From Clostridia bacterium (GTDB lineage: Bacteria; Bacillota_A; Clostridia; Oscillospirales; CAG-272), in NCBI GenBank assembly GCA_017472105.1, contig JAFUQY010000129.1, forward strand, positions 1 to 17,169: a DNA stretch of 17,169 nt, read 5' to 3'. The translations under genes were made by a program, and so were the position numbers. Shown in pieces: positions 13,845-17,169 of the stretch. The number at the start of each line of letters is the position of its first letter. Within the stretch, counting starts at the first letter, position 1. The notes beneath the pieces are model-generated. The model had not been told where the DNA came from. It did not search any database and worked only from the letters and a program-made list of their open reading frames with translations.

Positions 13845-14709
13845 AACCGAAACCATCGTTCTCATCCCCAATACATCGAAAAATATCGAGCACGACAAGC
13901 TCATCTCCATGCTGCACCGTCTCACATCCGGCGGCTGCCGCGTATATACACTTCCGGAATTTGCCTCTTACCTCTCCTTCACGGGAGATCTGGTCACGGT
14001 GAACAACGACAGAAAAGACCTGTCCGGCATGGATGCGGCTCTTGTGCTCGGCGGCGACGGCTCCATCATCGAAGCGTCACACATGCTGCTCGGCGAAAAC
14101 ATCCCCATCCTCGGCATCAATTTCGGACATGTCGGCTTCCTCGCAGAAATCGAAATGAGTGAAATGCATCTGCTTGACGCTCTGATCGACGGCAGCTACG
14201 GGATCGACGAGCGCATGATGCTTGATGCGGCTGTGACCGACGCCGGCGGACGAGTGCGCGGTACGTTTACCGTTCTCAACGACGTGGTGCTGACCAACGG
14301 TCCCGTTGCGCGTCTGATTAAATTCGACGTGTACTGCGACGATGTGAAGGTCGAAACCTGCCGCGCAGACGGTATGATCGCATCCACACCCACGGGCTCC
14401 ACGGCGTATTCGCTCTCGGCGGGCGGTCCCGTGCTGTATCCGTCCCTCGAGGGCATCTGCCTCACGCCGATCTGTCCGCACACCCTCAACTCCCGCCCCA
14501 TTATTTTCCACGGCGCCTCCGTGATCCGGCTGACGAATTTCTCGACCAACAACGCCGCGGTCTACCTCAACGCAGACGGACGGGACGACATCCGGATTGA
14601 AGAGGGTGACACCGTCGATATCCGGCGCTCGCCGTACAGAACACGTCTCATCCGCATCAAGAAGGGCGGATTCCTCGGTGCGCTCCACACCAAACTCTCC
14701 GAGAAATAA
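13837..14709 (+). CDS. nadK: NAD kinase
   Basis: NadK phosphorylates NAD to NADP using ATP or polyphosphate. In the 290-residue protein the diagnostic GGDG motif lies at 72-75 (ALVLGGDGSIIEA), followed by LGINFGHVGFLAEIE, LNDVVLTNG (an Asn-Asp pair, where many homologues have Asn-Glu) and TPTGSTAYSLSAGGP (184-198). The end has the beta-sandwich strand region (HTLNSRPIIF) and a basic tail. The ATG at 13837 is chosen for GGGAGG at 13825-13830, six bases upstream; it overlaps the tlyA stop by eight bases. Cytosolic; no sign of damage. A 54-base gap separates it from argR, the largest gap inside the operon. Confidence 0.96.
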   Translation: MNKTETIVLIPNTSKNIEHDKLISMLHRLTSGGCRVYTLPEFASYLSFTGDLVTVNNDRKDLSGMDAALVLGGDGSIIEASHMLLGENIPILGINFGHVGFLAEIEMSEMHLLDALIDGSYGIDERMMLDAAVTDAGGRVRGTFTVLNDVVLTNGPVARLIKFDVYCDDVKVETCRADGMIASTPTGSTAYSLSAGGPVLYPSLEGICLTPICPHTLNSRPIIFHGASVIRLTNFSTNNAAVYLNADGRDDIRIEEGDTVDIRRSPYRTRLIRIKKGGFLGALHTKLSEK

Positions 14710-14763
14710 CGGAAAACCTGACCCTGAACTCTATTTTGTCAATACAAGCACGAAAGGATTGCC

Positions 14764-15216
14764 ATGAAGATCAAGCGACACAACAAGATTCTTGAGATCA
14801 TCGAGAATTACAACATCGAAACCCAGGAAGAGCTCATCGCAAAGCTGAAGCTGGCAGGCTTCGATGTGACCCAGGCAACCGTATCCCGCGACATCCGCGA
14901 GCTCAAGCTGCTCAAGCAGATGTCCGATATGGGAACCTACAAGTACGTCGTACCGAAGAACAACCACAGCGAAAACCAGCATGTTTACAGCCGTGCGCTG
15001 GCAAGCTCCATCAAGAGCGTGGATTCTTCCATGAACGATATCGTCATCAAGACCTATCCGGGTATGGCACAGGCAGTCGCGGCAGGGGTTGACTCCCTCC
15101 ACGAAACGGATATTCTCGGATGCGTTGCAGGGGATGACTGCATCATCATCGTCACCCGCGACACCGAATCCGCCGTTTCCATCGCGCACCGCATTACCAA
15201 GCTCATCAATTCCTGA
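14764..15216 (+). CDS. argR: Arginine repressor ArgR/AhrC
   Basis: ArgR is the hexameric, arginine-responsive regulator that represses arginine synthesis genes and activates catabolic ones. The 150-residue protein has the N-terminal winged helix with the recognition helix ATVSRDIRELKL (38-49), a linker, and the C-terminal arginine-binding/oligomerisation domain with GCVAGDDCIIIVTRD (119-133), where the family consensus is GTIAGDD; the two Asp that contact arginine (124, 125) are kept. AAAGGA at 14753-14758 precedes the ATG. In Clostridia and Bacilli argR regularly lies just upstream of recN, as here. No ARG box is apparent in the 54 bases upstream, so autoregulation is not supported by the sequence, and no arginine genes lie in the window. 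Confidence 0.97.
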   Translation: MKIKRHNKILEIIENYNIETQEELIAKLKLAGFDVTQATVSRDIRELKLLKQMSDMGTYKYVVPKNNHSENQHVYSRALASSIKSVDSSMNDIVIKTYPGMAQAVAAGVDSLHETDILGCVAGDDCIIIVTRDTESAVSIAHRITKLINS

Positions 15217-15224
15217 CAGAACCC

Positions 15225-16916
15225 ATGCTCTGGAACCTGTATATAGAAAACATCGCCGTCGCGAAACAGCTGGAAATCCCGGTCCGTGAGGGCTTCACCG
15301 TCATCACCGGACAGACGGGCGCGGGCAAGTCCATCATCATCGACAGCCTGCTTCTGCTCTGCGGCGCGAAGAACGGACGGGAGCTGATCCGGAGCGGAGA
15401 AGAGAGAGCCGTGGTGTCCGCCATCTTCGGATGCACAGAACAGGCGGCAGGCCGTCTCAGTCAGCTCGGATATCCGCCGGACGAAAACGGGGAGCTGGAA
15501 GTCAGCCGCACGATCAACGCCGACGGACGCTCCACAGCGAAAATCGGTCGGAAAACGGTGCCCATCTCCGCGCTCAAAGAGGTTTCCGCCGTCCTGCTCG
15601 GCATCCAGACCCAGAGCGAGCGCAGTGCGTTTGCCGACAAAGCGACCTATCCCGCGCTTCTTGACGCCTTTGCCGATACGGACGCGGAGCTTATGGAATA
15701 CGGCGCGGCTTACGAAAAGCTGACCGACGTGCGTTCCCAGCTTGCGGAGCTGAAAAAGGCGATGAACGAGCGGGAAATGATGCTGGACATCCTCCGGTAT
15801 CAGAAAAAAGAGATCGACGCGGCAAAATTCACCGCTGACGACGAGGAAGAACGGCTGATCCGCCTGCGGACGAAGCTGAAATCCATCGAGCGCGTGGCGA
15901 AATATTCCGCAGTCGTCACAAAATCCCTCGCGCACAGTGAAAAGGGAGTCACCGCGGCATACCTGATCGAGCGCGCTGAAAACGCCCTGTCCCAGCTGAC
16001 CGACGTGGTCGAAGGGGCGGACGAAATGGTGGCAAAGCTGACGGAATACCGCTACGAGCTGATCGACATCGCGGAACGCGTCAGTGATGCCCTCGGCGAC
16101 GACATGGACAACCCGGCTGAGAAGCTGACGCAGGTCGAATCCCGCCTGTCCGTGATCGAGCGGCTCGAGAAGAAATACGGCGCGACCATCCCCGAAATCA
16201 AGGCAAAGCGTACGGAAATCGCAAAACGCATCGCGGATCTGGAGGAAGGCGACATCCGTCTGACCGAACTTCAGCATGAGGAGCAGAAGTGCATCGAACA
16301 TGCGGCAGAACTGGCGAAAAAGCTCAGCGAAAAACGTCAGTCGGCGGCAGTCAGGCTGTCCGAGGAGATCATCACATCCCTCCGATTCCTTGATATGCCG
16401 AAGGTACGGTTCCGCATTTCCGTCACTCCAATGCACGACGCGAGCGGCGGTTATGTCTTCCGTCACGACGGTTTCGACGACGTGGATTTCCTCATTTCCG
16501 TCAACACCGGCGAGGATATGCAGTCCCTCGGGCGCGTCTCCTCCGGCGGTGAGCTGTCGAGAATCACGCTTGCCGTCAAAACCGCGCTGGCAGGGAAGAA
16601 CGACTCCGGTACGCTCATTTTCGACGAAATCGACGCAGGCGTATCAGGCGGAACTTCCGAGAGAATCGGCATCATGCTCGATAAGCTGGCAGAAAACGCG
16701 CAGGTCATCTCCGTCACCCATTCTCCGCAGATTGCGTCCATTGCGGCGTGCCATCTGCTGATTCAGAAAAAGGAGACGGACGGCAGAACCGAAAGCTCCG
16801 TTCACGAAATCACCGGGGACGAGCGCACAGCGGAAATCGCCCGCATCATCGGCGGCATCAATGTCACGGAAAAACAGATTGCCGCGGCACGGGAAATGCT
16901 GACGAAAAACGCATAG
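15225..16916 (+). CDS. recN: DNA repair protein RecN
   Basis: RecN is an SMC-like ATPase recruited to double-strand breaks that helps RecA-dependent recombination. The 563-residue protein is of usual length. It has Walker A GQTGAGKS at 29-36, the ABC signature SSGGELSR at 439-446, Walker B TLIFDEIDAG from 463 (Asp467, Glu468), and the H-loop VTHSPQIA (about 499-506). The middle, about 150-360, is charged and coiled-coil-like, interrupted by a short hinge. The start MLWNLYIENIAVAKQLEI aligns with the conserved RecN N-terminus, so ATG 15225 is right although no good ribosome site precedes it; the argR stop lies only eight bases upstream, so translation probably depends on ribosomes finishing argR. 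No LexA box can be seen near it. Last gene of the nusB operon. Confidence 0.97.
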   Translation: MLWNLYIENIAVAKQLEIPVREGFTVITGQTGAGKSIIIDSLLLLCGAKNGRELIRSGEERAVVSAIFGCTEQAAGRLSQLGYPPDENGELEVSRTINADGRSTAKIGRKTVPISALKEVSAVLLGIQTQSERSAFADKATYPALLDAFADTDAELMEYGAAYEKLTDVRSQLAELKKAMNEREMMLDILRYQKKEIDAAKFTADDEEERLIRLRTKLKSIERVAKYSAVVTKSLAHSEKGVTAAYLIERAENALSQLTDVVEGADEMVAKLTEYRYELIDIAERVSDALGDDMDNPAEKLTQVESRLSVIERLEKKYGATIPEIKAKRTEIAKRIADLEEGDIRLTELQHEEQKCIEHAAELAKKLSEKRQSAAVRLSEEIITSLRFLDMPKVRFRISVTPMHDASGGYVFRHDGFDDVDFLISVNTGEDMQSLGRVSSGGELSRITLAVKTALAGKNDSGTLIFDEIDAGVSGGTSERIGIMLDKLAENAQVISVTHSPQIASIAACHLLIQKKETDGRTESSVHEITGDERTAEIARIIGGINVTEKQIAAAREMLTKNA

Positions 16917-16924
16917 ACTCAGAA

Positions 16925-16943
16925 AATAATATCCAATATTATT
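16925..16943. repeat. AT-rich inverted repeat upstream of tyrS
   Basis: AATAATAT-CCA-ATATTATT, a perfect 8-3-8 inverted repeat, directly followed by TATAAA (16943-16948), which could be a -10 box; no -35 partner is evident. The stem has no G-C pairs, so it is not a credible intrinsic terminator. A protein-binding site is possible. The whole gap between recN and tyrS is only 65 bases. Confidence 0.4.
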
Positions 16944-16981
16944 ATAAAATCAACTTACAATCCCACAGGAGCAATACAAAA

Positions 16982-17169
16982 ATGACTATTTTTGACGAAC
17001 TCAAAGCGCGCGGTCTGATCGCGCAGATGACTGACGAAGAACAGATCAAGGATCTTATCAATAACGGCAAGGCTGTTTTCTACATCGGCTTTGACCCCAC
17101 AGCGGACTCCCTCCACGTAGGTCACTTCATGGCGCTCTGCCTGATGAAGAGACTCCAGATGGCTGGCAA
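16982..17169 (+). CDS. tyrS: Tyrosyl-tRNA synthetase, N-terminal part (3' end outside window)
   Basis: TyrS charges tRNA-Tyr with tyrosine. Only 62 full codons are visible. The N-terminus MTIFDELKARGLIAQMTDEEQ and the following FYIGFDPTADSLHVGHFMAL are characteristic: GFDPTADSLHVGH contains the class I HIGH signature (HVGH, residues about 45-48) in the context found in TyrRS. AGGAG lies at 16967-16971, ten bases before the ATG, a rather long spacing. The upstream gap of 65 bases is too short for the T-box leader that often controls tyrS in Firmicutes. The rest of the enzyme, including the KMSKS loop and S4 domain, lies beyond the window. Confidence 0.95.
   Translation, partial: MTIFDELKARGLIAQMTDEEQIKDLINNGKAVFYIGFDPTADSLHVGHFMALCLMKRLQMAG

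Noticed and set aside
14710..14763. ARG box or separate promoter upstream of argR
   Set aside because: No TNTGAATWWWWATTCANW-like palindrome. A TTGTCA occurs but without a -10 box at the right distance.
15054..16466. Long minus-strand open frame (about 470 codons) opposite argR and recN
   Set aside because: Antisense to two clearly identified genes; composition typical of a shadow frame.
1..17169. CRISPR arrays, tRNA or rRNA genes, insertion sequences, prophage genes
   Set aside because: No regular spaced repeats, cloverleaf-like genes, transposase motifs or phage proteins were seen on either strand.

Overview
The window looks like chromosomal DNA from a low-copy, moderately high-GC member of the Bacillota, most likely class Clostridia (uncultured gut or rumen Oscillospirales/Christensenellales-like lineages fit best). 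The basis is the gene order nusB - TsaD-like - xseA - xseB - ispA - tlyA - nadK - argR - recN, the purine-rich GGAGG ribosome binding sites, and the similarity of the proteins to clostridial families. The genus cannot be read from the sequence. No rRNA, tRNA, CRISPR array, insertion sequence or phage gene is visible. Every gap between genes is shorter than 300 bases.

Layout. (1) 1-3272, plus strand: the C-terminal part of SecA, followed by two unrecognised membrane proteins whose N-termini are related to each other; an intrinsic terminator closes the block. (2) 3343-5457, minus strand: a monocistronic glycyl radical enzyme (GRE) of unknown substrate, with no activating enzyme in the window. 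It faces away from a UgpQ-like glycerophosphodiester phosphodiesterase (5634-6362, plus). The 176-base gap between them holds two promoters and a 21-base inverted repeat. (3) 6516-7760, plus: a membrane-anchored protein with a probable bacterial Ig-like domain. It converges on a minus-strand pair, a small membrane protein and the tRNA methyltransferase TrmO (8952-7812), across a shared bidirectional terminator. (4) 9153-16916, plus: a consensus promoter and a nine-gene operon with mostly overlapping or touching genes. These cover transcription antitermination (nusB), a TsaD/Kae1-like paralogue, exonuclease VII (xseA, xseB), isoprenoid chain synthesis (ispA), an S4/FtsJ RNA methyltransferase (tlyA), NAD kinase (nadK), the arginine repressor (argR) and the DNA repair SMC-like ATPase RecN. 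(5) From 16982: the start of tyrS, cut by the window end.

Most of region 4 is a familiar clostridial housekeeping cluster; its main deviations are the TsaD-like paralogue and the absence of dxs between ispA and tlyA. The least explained parts are the orphan glycyl radical enzyme with a Gly-Cys-Trp-Glu active-site motif, its divergent phosphodiesterase partner and the inverted repeat between them, and the SecA-linked pair of related membrane proteins. No genuinely new multi-gene system can be proven from the sequence alone. The GRE/phosphodiesterase pair is the best candidate for undescribed biochemistry.
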